DNA from: JAXDBV01 sp034678415
GTDB taxonomy: Bacteria > Bacteroidota > Bacteroidia > Bacteroidales > VadinHA17
Direction of reading: 5' to 3'
Length of the DNA: 5,874 bases
Assembly (NCBI GenBank): GCA_034678415.1
Contig: JAXDBV010000219.1
Span: 1-5,874 of the forward strand
The notes below the pieces were generated by a model, which had not been told where the DNA came from, searched no databases, and saw only the letters and a list, made by a program, of their open reading frames with translations. Each line of letters begins with the position of its first letter. Positions within the stretch are counted from its first letter, which is position 1. This document shows, one piece after another, positions 5,826-5,874 of this stretch. The translations under genes and the position numbers were made by a program.

Positions 5826-5874
5826 TTATTCTGTAAGTTGCCTGAGATACATCTGGATAGTATTTTCCAGTCCG
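5826..5874 (-). CDS. pdxJ: Pyridoxine 5'-phosphate synthase, C-terminal tail
   Basis: Only the last 15 codons and the TAA stop (5826-5828) are inside the window. They read GLENTIQMYLRQLTE. This resembles the final helix of Bacteroidota PdxJ, which follows a HALISDALYLGLE-type segment. The identification rests on a short match recalled from family sequences, so it is moderate. By family knowledge PdxJ condenses 1-deoxyxylulose 5-phosphate with 3-amino-2-oxopropyl phosphate in vitamin B6 synthesis. The alpha/beta hydrolase follows after 3 bp, suggesting translational coupling. Confidence 0.65.
   Translation of the reverse strand, partial: GLENTIQMYLRQLTE

Overview
The window reads as ordinary chromosomal DNA from a member of the Bacteroidota, probably the Bacteroidales or a relative. 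Four things point there. The proteins resemble Bacteroidota versions: EngB, Udk, PolB-like exonuclease and the PdxJ C-terminus. Starts lack Shine-Dalgarno sequences. Spacers are AT-rich between genes of moderate GC. Agmatinase is paired with a bacterial deoxyhypusine-synthase-like gene. This placement is inferred from remembered family sequences, not from a search.

Layout. 1-220 (-) is the N-terminal third of the ribosome-assembly GTPase EngB, cut by the window edge. 221-399 is a spacer whose core (254-370) has only 7 G/C in 117 bases. 400-1422 (-) is a deoxyhypusine synthase-like protein and 1429-2295 (-) is agmatinase; they are 6 bp apart and almost certainly co-transcribed, agmatinase first. 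2296-2597 is a 302-bp gap with no gene. 2598-3572 (-) is class I mannose-6-phosphate isomerase. 3573-3654 is an 82-bp divergent promoter region. 3655-4278 (+) is uridine kinase and 4292-5008 (+) is a PolB-like DEDDy 3'-5' exonuclease, 13 bp apart. After a 7-bp convergent gap, 5016-5822 (-) is an alpha/beta hydrolase and 5826-5874 (-) is the tail of pdxJ, 3 bp apart.

Function. Agmatinase plus the DHS-like enzyme suggests a polyamine module: agmatine is hydrolysed to putrescine, which an NAD-dependent aminobutyl transferase could then use. Bacteria have no eIF5A, so the DHS-like enzyme should have a non-hypusine product, with homospermidine or a related polyamine as the leading guess. The remaining genes are housekeeping: ribosome assembly, sugar-phosphate interconversion, pyrimidine salvage, a nuclease of unknown pathway, an esterase-like hydrolase and vitamin B6 synthesis.

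I found no mobile element, CRISPR array, tRNA, rRNA, recognisable riboswitch or defence system, and no evidence of an undescribed multi-gene system. The items most worth a second look are the polyamine pair, the active-site differences in the DHS-like protein, and the extreme AT tract between it and engB.
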